A DNA stretch of 5,996 nt, from the NCBI GenBank assembly GCA_031548675.1, contig JAVBQU010000179.1:1-5996 (forward strand). The letters are read 5' to 3'. A program made the position numbers and the translations under genes. This DNA comes from JAVBQU01 sp031548675 (GTDB lineage: Bacteria > Bacteroidota > Bacteroidia > Bacteroidales > P3). The notes under the pieces are model-generated. The model was given only the letters and a program-made list of their open reading frames with translations. It ran no database searches and had not been told where the DNA came from. This document shows positions 1 through 5,964 of this stretch, one piece after another (the stretch's first letter is position 1; every line of letters begins with the position of its first letter).

Positions 1-1241
1 ATGATTTTGGTAATATCAATAGAATAATGTTTGAGCGTTTCGGTAATACGGTTCTTATTATCAATCAACTCATCGTTTTGGATATTTGTATTGCTTACCC
101 CGTAATCGTTCAACAAATCAGTGGTAGGAAAACGGAAATCCCGCAAATCTAAACATGGGTCGTAAGGCTCATCAATAGTATGATGTTCTATTCCATTATC
201 TTTTATTATTTCAACAGGATTGCTTTGCGGATTTTCTTGAGATTCTTCTGTTGGGTTTTCTATTACAAAATCTATGTCTTTTTCTTCTTTTTTACTTGCC
301 TTAGATGTTGAGGGATTGCTTATTTCAAAAACTGTGCTTCCTTCAGCAGTTTGATTTTCTTCTTTAGTTTCCGACAAAAAATGATTCCCTTTGATTCGAA
401 TGGGGTCTTCTTGTTTTTGCTCCGCTACAGGAGTTATTACATCCATTCCATTATTTTGAACTTGTAAATCTTCCTCATCTTTTTCATCCTCCTCATCATA
501 GTCGTTATTTCCTATTTTAGAGAAACGGTTTTTCATCCAACTCAACAAAGCAGGAACCCAATGAAAACGCATGTTAAAAGCAATCATGCCAAATGCCACT
601 ATACAAAATAAAATAAAACGTATAGTCCCGAAATTTCCAATGGTTTCTTGTAAGGTCCCTCCTATTACGACACCAAAGCTTCCGGCAAATACCGTCATGG
701 TTTCGTTTTGTAATAAATTGGCGATATAACCCAGCAATAAAGAAATTAATAAAATGGTAATAAATGTACAAATAGTGGTTTTGATAAATGGCAGAAATCT
801 TACATTAAGCAGTTTCATTCCCCATATAAAGCTCAAAAAAGCTAATAAATAGGAGGCAATGCCAAAACTTTTATAACCGAAAATATGTCCCACATAAGCC
901 CCTAATTTTCCTCCCCAGTTATTCACTTCTACAGATTCGAATACCAGATTCCAAAAACCATTTTGTACTTTATCGGTATCGGGTTTCCATGTGGAAAAGA
1001 AATAAGATGAAAGGGCATACAATAAAAACAAAGCAAACAGTGTAAGGAAAACCCCGCAAGCCCGTTTGAAATTTTCGCTCTGCACAAATTCCCATAAAGA
1101 AAAACCTTCCTGCTCTTTTTTAGCTGAAGAGGTTTTCTTTCTATCCGTCTTTTTAGCTTTCTTTTCTTTCGAGCTGTCAGAGTCGCCTTCGTTGCGGTGA
1201 TAATCTGTTATTGTATTGTCTTTTAATGTATTCTTAGACAT
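1..1241 (-). CDS. ftsK: DNA translocase FtsK, N-terminal half (partial, runs off left edge)
   Basis: The minus strand is open from an ATG at 1241 to the window edge: 413 codons with no stop. FtsK is the septal, membrane-anchored ATPase that pumps chromosomal DNA during division and dimer resolution. Residues 1-45 are Lys/Ser-rich and cytoplasmic. About four hydrophobic segments follow, near residues 61-82, 122-142, 153-175 and 205-223, as in the FtsK membrane domain. Next comes a long low-complexity linker (about 245-355) with an acidic Asp/Glu run at 247-258. The conserved entry to the motor is then recognisable: YDPCLDL at 360-366, RFP and LLNDYG at 370-381, and NKNRITETL at 395-403. The Walker motifs and gamma domain lie outside the window. 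An in-frame ATG at 1274 is rejected as the start because the promoter -7 box (1264-1271) lies downstream of it. Family membership is firm; the missing half cannot be judged. Confidence 0.93.
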   Translation of the reverse strand, partial: MSKNTLKDNTITDYHRNEGDSDSSKEKKAKKTDRKKTSSAKKEQEGFSLWEFVQSENFKRACGVFLTLFALFLLYALSSYFFSTWKPDTDKVQNGFWNLVFESVEVNNWGGKLGAYVGHIFGYKSFGIASYLLAFLSFIWGMKLLNVRFLPFIKTTICTFITILLISLLLGYIANLLQNETMTVFAGSFGVVIGGTLQETIGNFGTIRFILFCIVAFGMIAFNMRFHWVPALLSWMKNRFSKIGNNDYDEEDEKDEEDLQVQNNGMDVITPVAEQKQEDPIRIKGNHFLSETKEENQTAEGSTVFEISNPSTSKASKKEEKDIDFVIENPTEESQENPQSNPVEIIKDNGIEHHTIDEPYDPCLDLRDFRFPTTDLLNDYGVSNTNIQNDELIDNKNRITETLKHYSIDITKI

Positions 1242-1263
1242 TTGAGTATGTTTGAAAACGATG

Positions 1264-1294
1264 CAAAGGTACATAATAATTAGCAGAAGGACAA
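1264..1294 (-). promoter_or_regulatory. Predicted ftsK promoter (Bacteroidota type)
   Basis: Read on the minus strand, TACCTTTG (1264-1271) matches the Bacteroidota -7 consensus TAnnTTTG. A TTG lies 20 bp upstream (1292-1294), a suitable place for the -33 element. Transcription would start near 1257, giving a leader of only about 15 nt before the ATG at 1241. This prediction also decides the ftsK start codon. Confidence 0.7.
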
Positions 1295-1312
1295 CGCAGA
1301 ATCCTTGATAAA

Positions 1313-1336
1313 AGTATTTGAAAGGTCTCAAATACT
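1313..1336. promoter_or_regulatory. Inverted repeat, candidate operator in divergent promoter region
   Basis: AGTATTTGA (1313-1321) and TCAAATACT (1328-1336) are perfect 9-bp inverted arms around a 6-bp spacer. The TTTGA-N6-TCAAA layout has the same half-site spacing as sites of CRP-family regulators (TGTGA-N6-TCACA), though the half-sites differ. It is centred about 67 bp upstream of the predicted ftsK transcription start and about 120 bp upstream of the mutA one. No poly-T tract follows on either strand, so it is not a terminator. A regulatory role is inference only. Confidence 0.35.
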
Positions 1337-1431
1337 CTCAAAAATTAACCTTGATTCATTAGTTTTATTACTTCATCTTCGGTAAAAAGCAGATTTAAGC
1401 TAAATAACTTCCCTTTTTCTAAAAAAACATG

Positions 1432-1439
1432 TACATTTG
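1432..1439 (+). promoter_or_regulatory. Predicted mutA promoter -7 box
   Basis: TACATTTG matches the Bacteroidota -7 consensus TAnnTTTG and sits in the wider context TGTACATTTGC. No clear TTG is present at the expected -33 position near 1409-1413, so the upstream element is weak or absent. Transcription would start near 1446, leaving an AT-rich leader of about 54 nt. That is too short for a cobalamin riboswitch, although the enzyme is B12-dependent. Confidence 0.65.
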
Positions 1440-1499
1440 CATCATTAAAATAATATCTAAAGCATTATTGCAATTTATTGATTAAAAATATACTGTATC

Positions 1500-3350
1500 A
1501 TGGATACGAAAAAACTTTTTCCTGAATTTCCTCCTGTTACAACACAAGAATGGGAAGAAACCATCAACAAAGACCTTAAAGGGGCTGATTATGATAAAAA
1601 ATTAGTTTGGAATACGATTGAGGGTTTTAAAGTAAAACCTTACTACAGAAGTGAAGATTTGGATAGTTTATCCTATCTGAATGTTAATCCGGATGCATTT
1701 CCTTTTGTAAGAGGCAGTAAAAAAGACAATAACAACTGGGATATTCGTCAGGATATAGATACCGAAAATGTAAAAGAAGCCAACCGTATAGCTCTTGACG
1801 CAGTTGCTAAAGGTGCAAATGCCATTGGTTTTAGTGCTAAAAGTGCTAACTGTGCAGAAGATATTAAAGCTCTGGTAAATGGCTTGGATTTAATTCAAGT
1901 AAAAATCCATTTCATCGGAGGAAAATCTTATTTGCAAATTCTGCGTTGGTTCTTGGATGTACTGAAAGAACAAGGCATTGATTCAAAACTAGTAGCCGGA
2001 TCATTCAATTTTGACCCGTTTGCTTATGTATTGAAACATGGCGAATTTTGGGGCAGTGAAGATGTAAATTATGAAGAAGCTGTTGCCATTATCAAATTGG
2101 TAAATGACCAACTGCCTAAATTCAGAGCTATGACCATTAACGGAAATTTATTCCACAATGCAGGTTCAAGTTTAGTACAAGAATTAGCTTTTGCTTTGGC
2201 AGAAGCTAACGAATATACAGCCAATCTTACAGACCGCGGCTTAAAACCTGAAGAAGCTACAACCAATATGGTATTTTCTTTTGCTGTAGGCGGAAACTAT
2301 TTTATGGAAATAGCCAAGCTACGTGCTGCACGTTTGCTATGGGCAAAAATTGTTGAACAATACAAACCCATGTGTACCTGTGCATACAATATGTTTATCC
2401 ATACCACCACTTCGATGTGGAATAAATCTATTTATGACCCTTATGTAAATATGCTTCGTACTACTACCGAAAGTATGTCGGCTGCTATAGCCGGAGCTGA
2501 TTCAATTTCAGTACTGCCTTTCGATGCAAGCTACAAACAAGCTGATGATTTTTCGAACCGTATAGCGCGCAATCAACAAATTCTTTTGAAAGAAGAATCT
2601 TATCTCGGTAAAATTGTTGATCCGGCTGCCGGCTCTTATTATATTGAAAATTTGACCAATTCTATTGCTGCTCATGCTTGGGAACTTTTCAAACAAATAG
2701 AGGCTAAAGGCGGTTTTGCTGCAGCTATTAAATCGGGTTTTATTCAAGCTGAAATCGAAAAAACTGCTCAACAACGCGATATGGAAATTGCTACACGCAA
2801 AACTACCGTTTTAGGAACTAACCAATACCCTAATCTATTAGAAAATATGGCTTCTAAGATTGAGCCCAAAGCCAAAGGTTCAGAAGTTACAGGTATTAAA
2901 ACGTTAAGAATCTATCGTGGTTCAGAAGCTTTCGAAGAATTGCGTTTAGCTGTTGAAAAGAGCGCAAAACGCCCGAAAGTATTTTTATTAACTTATGGAA
3001 ATTTAGCCATGCGTAAAGCAAGAGCCGGATTTGCAACCAATTTCTTTGGTGTAGCAGGTTATGAGTTGATTGATAACCCCGGATTCAAAACAGCAGAAGA
3101 AGGCATACAAGCTGCTTTGACTTCTAAGGCTGATGTGGTAGTGCTTTGTTCTTCCGATGAAGAGTATACCGATTTGGTAAATCCGGTTTGCCAAGCTTTA
3201 AAAGGTAAAGTAAAAAATATTACTTTAGCAGGTTATCCAACCGAGCAAATTGAAGCTTTCAAAGCTGCCGGTGTAAACGAATTTATTCATGTAAAAACGA
3301 ACGTTCTGGAAAGCTTAAAAGCATATCATAAAATTTTGGGAATAGCTTAA
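1500..3350 (+). CDS. mutA: Methylmalonyl-CoA mutase small (beta) subunit MutA
   Basis: This is the non-catalytic partner of MutB in the B12-dependent cytoplasmic mutase that interconverts succinyl-CoA and methylmalonyl-CoA. In Bacteroidota the enzyme serves propionate formation or breakdown. The 616-residue length is normal for small subunits; the large subunit is about 100 residues longer. The N-terminus has the typical FPPVTTQEWE (10-19) and DLKGADYDKKLVW (25-37). The TIM-barrel mutase domain spans about 35-450, with LRAARLLWA at 274-282, a conserved block through 313-342, and DPAAGSYYIE at 374-383. Residues 492-616 have the shape of a B12-binding Rossmann domain, but the DxHxxG cobalt-ligand motif is missing (TYGN at 498-501), as expected for MutA. 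The start is fixed by an in-frame stop at 1479-1481 and no other ATG between. The gene stands alone between a divergent ftsK and a terminator; mutB is not adjacent. Confidence 0.95.
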   Translation: MDTKKLFPEFPPVTTQEWEETINKDLKGADYDKKLVWNTIEGFKVKPYYRSEDLDSLSYLNVNPDAFPFVRGSKKDNNNWDIRQDIDTENVKEANRIALDAVAKGANAIGFSAKSANCAEDIKALVNGLDLIQVKIHFIGGKSYLQILRWFLDVLKEQGIDSKLVAGSFNFDPFAYVLKHGEFWGSEDVNYEEAVAIIKLVNDQLPKFRAMTINGNLFHNAGSSLVQELAFALAEANEYTANLTDRGLKPEEATTNMVFSFAVGGNYFMEIAKLRAARLLWAKIVEQYKPMCTCAYNMFIHTTTSMWNKSIYDPYVNMLRTTTESMSAAIAGADSISVLPFDASYKQADDFSNRIARNQQILLKEESYLGKIVDPAAGSYYIENLTNSIAAHAWELFKQIEAKGGFAAAIKSGFIQAEIEKTAQQRDMEIATRKTTVLGTNQYPNLLENMASKIEPKAKGSEVTGIKTLRIYRGSEAFEELRLAVEKSAKRPKVFLLTYGNLAMRKARAGFATNFFGVAGYELIDNPGFKTAEEGIQAALTSKADVVVLCSSDEEYTDLVNPVCQALKGKVKNITLAGYPTEQIEAFKAAGVNEFIHVKTNVLESLKAYHKILGIA

Positions 3351-3370
3351 TCAAAAGCTTTTATCATAAT

Positions 3371-3400
3371 AAAAGGGGCAAGTTGCCCCTTTTTTATTAT
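3371..3400 (+). terminator. Intrinsic terminator after mutA
   Basis: A perfect 10-bp stem, AAAAGGGGCA (3371-3380) with TGCCCCTTTT (3384-3393), has a 3-nt loop. It begins 20 nt after the mutA stop, and its T-run continues to 3395. Flanking ATAAT/ATTAT can extend the stem past one bulged T. The A-run on one side and T-run on the other could let it work in both directions. Confidence 0.88.
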
Positions 3401-3587
3401 ACCAAATTTCTCAATTAAACTTCTTTTATCAGTCTAATTTATAGATATATTAAATCTTTAACCCTTTCAGGCATTTTTCTCTTTCCAGAAAACGCCTCGC
3501 TGTGTTTGCTGGCTAAATGCCAACTTGCAAACAAACAAGTAATCTTAATTTATCGAATAAACAGTTTTTTAAATAAAAAAAAAGATG
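3401..3587. other. Non-coding spacer with two imperfect hairpins
   Basis: This is the rest of the mutA to TPR-gene gap. I see no credible ORF and no promoter box ahead of the hairpins on either strand. Hairpin 1 (3469-3497) pairs AGGC with GCCT and TTTTCT with AGAAAA, with a small internal mismatch and a 6-nt loop. Hairpin 2 (3503-3533) pairs TGTTTGC with GCAAACA and TGGC with GCCA, with a 5-nt loop and a 4-nt bulge (ACTT, 3523-3526). Neither has a terminator T-tract. Both lie upstream of the next predicted promoter and so outside that leader. This core is visibly richer in G+C than the spacer around it. Confidence 0.4.
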
Positions 3588-3595
3588 TACTTTTG
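3588..3595 (+). promoter_or_regulatory. Predicted promoter -7 box of the TPR gene
   Basis: TACTTTTG matches TAnnTTTG in the context TGTACTTTTGC. The expected -33 region (about 3564-3570) is a T-run without a clear TTG. Transcription would start near 3602, giving a leader of about 33 nt with A-rich sequence before the ATG, which is common where Shine-Dalgarno pairing is not used. Confidence 0.65.
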
Positions 3596-3634
3596 CACCC
3601 TTAAAAATAGATAATTTAAAATCATAAAAATACG

Positions 3635-4312
3635 ATGGAAAATACAAACGAAAGCTTGTCAATTGAAGAAAGAATCAATAAAGGCGAACAGTTTATCGAA
3701 AAAAATAAAAAAATCATCATCATTGTTGCATCGGTAATAGCTGCTATCGTTTTAGGTTACTTCGGATTTACCAAATTGTATTTGGAACCTAAGCAAAAAG
3801 CTGCATTGGAAGAAATGTTCTATGCTGAGCATTATTTTGAACAAAGAGAGTGGAAAAAAGCAGCTGAAGGCGATGGAAAACATGCAGGTTTTTTGGATAT
3901 TATTGATGGATACGGTATTACTAAAGCAGCCAACCTTTCACAATATTATGCAGGCATCTGCTATTTACAAATGGGTAAATTTGACGATGCTGTTACCCAT
4001 CTAAAAAAATTCTCTTGTGACGATATTTTAATGCAAGGAAAAGCAATGGGTGCTATCGGCGATGCTTATTTGGAGTTGAATAATGATGCAGAAGCTTTAA
4101 ACTACTACAAAAAAGCCGCAGAAAAAGGCGACAATAACTTAATTGCTCCCGAATACTTATTAAAAGCCGGTTTATTGTACGAAGTTCAAAAAGATTATAC
4201 TAACGCTTTGTCTTGTTACGAAAAAATTAAAAATGACTATAGAGAATCATTTGAAGGCAGAGAAATCGACAAATATATTGCTAAGGCTAAAGCTTTATCT
4301 TCAGCAAAGTAA
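3635..4312 (+). CDS. Membrane-anchored tetratricopeptide-repeat protein
   Basis: This 225-residue protein has a short, charged N-terminus (1-26), one hydrophobic segment at about 27-44 (starting KKIIIIVASVIAAIVLG) and a long soluble C-terminal part. No signal-peptidase or lipobox motif is evident, so it is probably a signal-anchored inner-membrane protein with the repeats facing the periplasm. TPR-like helical pairs are readable at about 97-128, 135-168 and 172-205, with the usual G-Y and A-Y/A-L spacing (for example YYAGICYLQMGKFDDAV). The layout resembles YfgM-like TPR proteins (PF09976-type), which assist envelope protein traffic; that is a family analogy, not a shown function. A TPR gene just before ribH is an arrangement I recall from other Bacteroidota. 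It has its own promoter and terminator, so nothing ties it to riboflavin synthesis. The start is supported by an in-frame stop at 3617-3619. Confidence 0.85.
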   Translation: MENTNESLSIEERINKGEQFIEKNKKIIIIVASVIAAIVLGYFGFTKLYLEPKQKAALEEMFYAEHYFEQREWKKAAEGDGKHAGFLDIIDGYGITKAANLSQYYAGICYLQMGKFDDAVTHLKKFSCDDILMQGKAMGAIGDAYLELNNDAEALNYYKKAAEKGDNNLIAPEYLLKAGLLYEVQKDYTNALSCYEKIKNDYRESFEGREIDKYIAKAKALSSAK

Positions 4313-4322
4313 ATAAATAGAC

Positions 4323-4378
4323 TTACAAAAAGGCAGTTTGCAAATCATATAAAGCAAACTGCCTTTTTTATTTTGTAA
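4323..4378 (+). terminator. Intrinsic terminator after the TPR gene
   Basis: A perfect 15-bp stem pairs 4327-4341 (AAAAAGGCAGTTTGC) with 4354-4368 around a 12-nt AT-rich loop, and the T-run continues to 4369. An outer pair, TTACAAAA (4323-4330) with TTTTGTAA (4371-4378), offers an alternative, longer register if the T-tract bulges. The symmetric A- and T-runs make bidirectional action possible. Confidence 0.9.
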
Positions 4379-4384
4379 AATTCG

Positions 4385-4392
4385 TACCTTTG
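4385..4392 (+). promoter_or_regulatory. Predicted ribH-fmt promoter -7 box
   Basis: TACCTTTG matches TAnnTTTG and is identical to the ftsK box. It begins only 15 nt after the T-run of the preceding terminator, so the -33 region (about 4361-4366) falls inside the 3' arm of that hairpin and has no clear TTG. Transcription would start near 4399, leaving only about 10 nt before the ribH ATG. There is no room for an FMN riboswitch. Confidence 0.65.
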
Positions 4393-4408
4393 TAAAAATA
4401 CATTTTAT

Positions 4409-4948
4409 ATGGCAACAAATCTCAAGAATTTATCAAGCTATAATCCCAATGATATTCCAAATGCATCCGGCATGCGAATCGGCATTGTCGTTTCGGAATG
4501 GAATGAACAAATTACCCATGCTCTTTTAGAAGGAGCTTCAGATTGTTTAAAAAAGCATGGAGTTTCTGATGAAAATATTATGGTAGAATATGTTCCGGGA
4601 AGTTTTGAATTAACTTTAGGAGCTCAGTATCTTTTAGATTATACCCTTCCAGAATTGGACGCTGTAATCTGTTTAGGATGCGTAATACAAGGCGAAACCC
4701 GTCATTTTGATTTTATTTGCGATGCTGTAGCCAATGACATACACCGCTTGGGAATAGATTATGCTACACCTGTAATTTTTGGTGTTCTAACAACCAATAA
4801 TCAGGAGCAGGCACTAGAGCGTGCCGGAGGCAGACATGGCAATAAAGGTGTCGAAGCTGCATTAACGGCAATTAAAATGGCTGCTTTACGAAATAAATTG
4901 GAAGCTCAATTTGAAAAAGATAAGGAAAATATTTTTGGTAAACTCTAA
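4409..4948 (+). CDS. ribH: 6,7-dimethyl-8-ribityllumazine synthase
   Basis: RibH joins 5-amino-6-ribitylaminouracil with 3,4-dihydroxy-2-butanone 4-phosphate to form the lumazine precursor of riboflavin, usually in pentameric or 60-subunit cytoplasmic assemblies. The 179 residues show the family blocks in order. SEWN (29-32) supplies the substrate-stacking aromatic W31. VPGSFELTLGAQ (62-73) binds the pyrimidine. LGCVIQGETRHFDFI (89-103) carries the phosphate loop and catalytic H99. VLTTNNQEQALERAGG (126-141) includes the phosphate-binding R138, and GNKGVEAA (144-151) follows. About 20 residues precede the core, slightly longer than the compact bacterial forms. No other riboflavin gene is in the window. 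It is followed 8 nt later by fmt on the same strand, so the two are probably co-transcribed. Confidence 0.97.
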   Translation: MATNLKNLSSYNPNDIPNASGMRIGIVVSEWNEQITHALLEGASDCLKKHGVSDENIMVEYVPGSFELTLGAQYLLDYTLPELDAVICLGCVIQGETRHFDFICDAVANDIHRLGIDYATPVIFGVLTTNNQEQALERAGGRHGNKGVEAALTAIKMAALRNKLEAQFEKDKENIFGKL

Positions 4949-4956
4949 GTGTACAC

Positions 4957-5937
4957 ATGACAAGTAGTAAACTTCGTATTGTTTTTATGGGCACGCCGGA
5001 AATAGCCGTAGCTTCGCTTGATGCAATAGTACAAGCGGGTTATGATGTCGTTGGTGTTGTTACAGTTCCTGATAAACCTGCAGGAAGAGGGAAGAAATTA
5101 AGTGAATCGGCAGTAAAACAATATGCTTTGACTCATAACTTGCATTTGCTCCAGCCCGCAAACCTGAAAGATGAACAATTTATTTCAGAATTACAATTTT
5201 TAAAAGCCGATTTACAAGTAGTTGTTGCTTTTCGGATGCTGCCTAAAATAGTTTGGAGCATGCCCCCAAAAGGAACTTTCAATTTACATGCATCACTTTT
5301 GCCTAATTATCGTGGAGCAGCCCCCATCAACTGGGCTATTATGAACGGAGAAACACTAACAGGTGTCACAACTTTTTTCTTGGATGAACAAATTGACACG
5401 GGAAATGTTATTTTTAAACAAGAAATTCCGATAGGCAGCGAAGAAACAGCAGGAGAATTACACGATAGAATGAAAATTATAGGGGCAAACTTGGTATTAA
5501 AAACCATTGAAGCCATTGAAAAAAATGATTTTCAAACGATTGCTCAAGAAGAATTAAGCCTTAAAACTAATTTTTTAAAACCAGCTCCTAAAATTTTCAA
5601 GGAAGATTGCAAAATTAACTGGGAGGACGAAGCATCGGTTATTGTAAATAAGATTAGAGGATTAAGTCCTTTTCCATGTGCCTTTAGCGAATTTTTATCT
5701 GATGATACAGGACAAAAAATTCTTTTAAAAATTTTTAACACAAAGCTTTTAAAGCCCTCAACCTGTGGCAAAATAGGCAGTTTGGAGACCGATAACAAAA
5801 CATTTTTAAGAATTCATGCTTCAAACGGAATTATAGAACTAACTGAAATACAGCAAAGTGGAAAAACAAAAATGCCTATTACTGAATTTTTGAAAGGATT
5901 TAAATTTATTGGTAATTGGCATGCTTTAGGCTTATAG
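4957..5937 (+). CDS. fmt: Methionyl-tRNA formyltransferase
   Basis: Fmt formylates the methionine on initiator tRNA using 10-formyl-tetrahydrofolate, in the cytoplasm. The 326 residues are close to the usual 310-330. The N-terminal formyltransferase domain (about 5-190) starts with RIVFMGTPE (7-15) and includes VVTVPDKPAGRGKK (34-47), part of which forms the loop that helps recognise tRNA in this family. The catalytic triad is visible as N109 and H111 in FNLHASLLPNYRGAAPIN (108-125) and D147 in QIDTGN (145-150). The C-terminal OB-like tRNA-binding domain (about 205-320) contains INWEDEASVIVNKIRGLSPFPCA. The ATG comes 8 nt after the ribH stop; the GTG at 4949 meets a TGA three codons later and cannot be the start. 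The gene is intact, and no terminator is seen before the next candidate start at 5965. Confidence 0.97.
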   Translation: MTSSKLRIVFMGTPEIAVASLDAIVQAGYDVVGVVTVPDKPAGRGKKLSESAVKQYALTHNLHLLQPANLKDEQFISELQFLKADLQVVVAFRMLPKIVWSMPPKGTFNLHASLLPNYRGAAPINWAIMNGETLTGVTTFFLDEQIDTGNVIFKQEIPIGSEETAGELHDRMKIIGANLVLKTIEAIEKNDFQTIAQEELSLKTNFLKPAPKIFKEDCKINWEDEASVIVNKIRGLSPFPCAFSEFLSDDTGQKILLKIFNTKLLKPSTCGKIGSLETDNKTFLRIHASNGIIELTEIQQSGKTKMPITEFLKGFKFIGNWHALGL

Positions 5938-5964
5938 CCACAGTACTCAAGTGAAAAAATATTA

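Noticed and set aside
574..771. 65-codon minus-strand frame inside the ftsK region
   Set aside because: It lies in a different frame from the continuous FtsK reading, whose membrane segments cover the same bases.
1440..1499. Cobalamin riboswitch in front of the B12-dependent mutA
   Set aside because: The predicted leader is about 54 nt and AT-rich, with no B12-box-like block; a cobalamin riboswitch needs far more sequence.
2069..3194. Several minus-strand frames of 63-88 codons opposite mutA
   Set aside because: They lie opposite strongly conserved mutA coding sequence, have no promoter box and have no protein-like features of their own.
3517..3576. Small ORF of 19 codons in the mutA-TPR gap (starts MPTCKQTSN)
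   Set aside because: It is short, overlaps the hairpins, starts upstream of the only promoter box and has no recognisable features.
4393..4408. FMN riboswitch in front of ribH
   Set aside because: Only about 16 nt separate the -7 box from the start codon, and the gap before that is filled by the terminator.
4930..4937. TATTTTTG inside the 3' end of ribH as an fmt promoter
   Set aside because: It fits TAnnTTTG but lies in normal ribH codons (NIFG), lacks the GTAC core of the other four boxes and has no clear -33; such a match is likely by chance in AT-rich DNA.
4949..4956. GTGTACAC palindrome filling the ribH-fmt gap
   Set aside because: An 8-bp palindrome is short, has no loop and has no partner copy nearby; most likely chance.
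5307..5798. Two minus-strand frames opposite fmt, and a plus-strand frame at 3822-4004 inside the TPR gene
   Set aside because: They overlap well-supported genes in other frames and show no independent coding signals.
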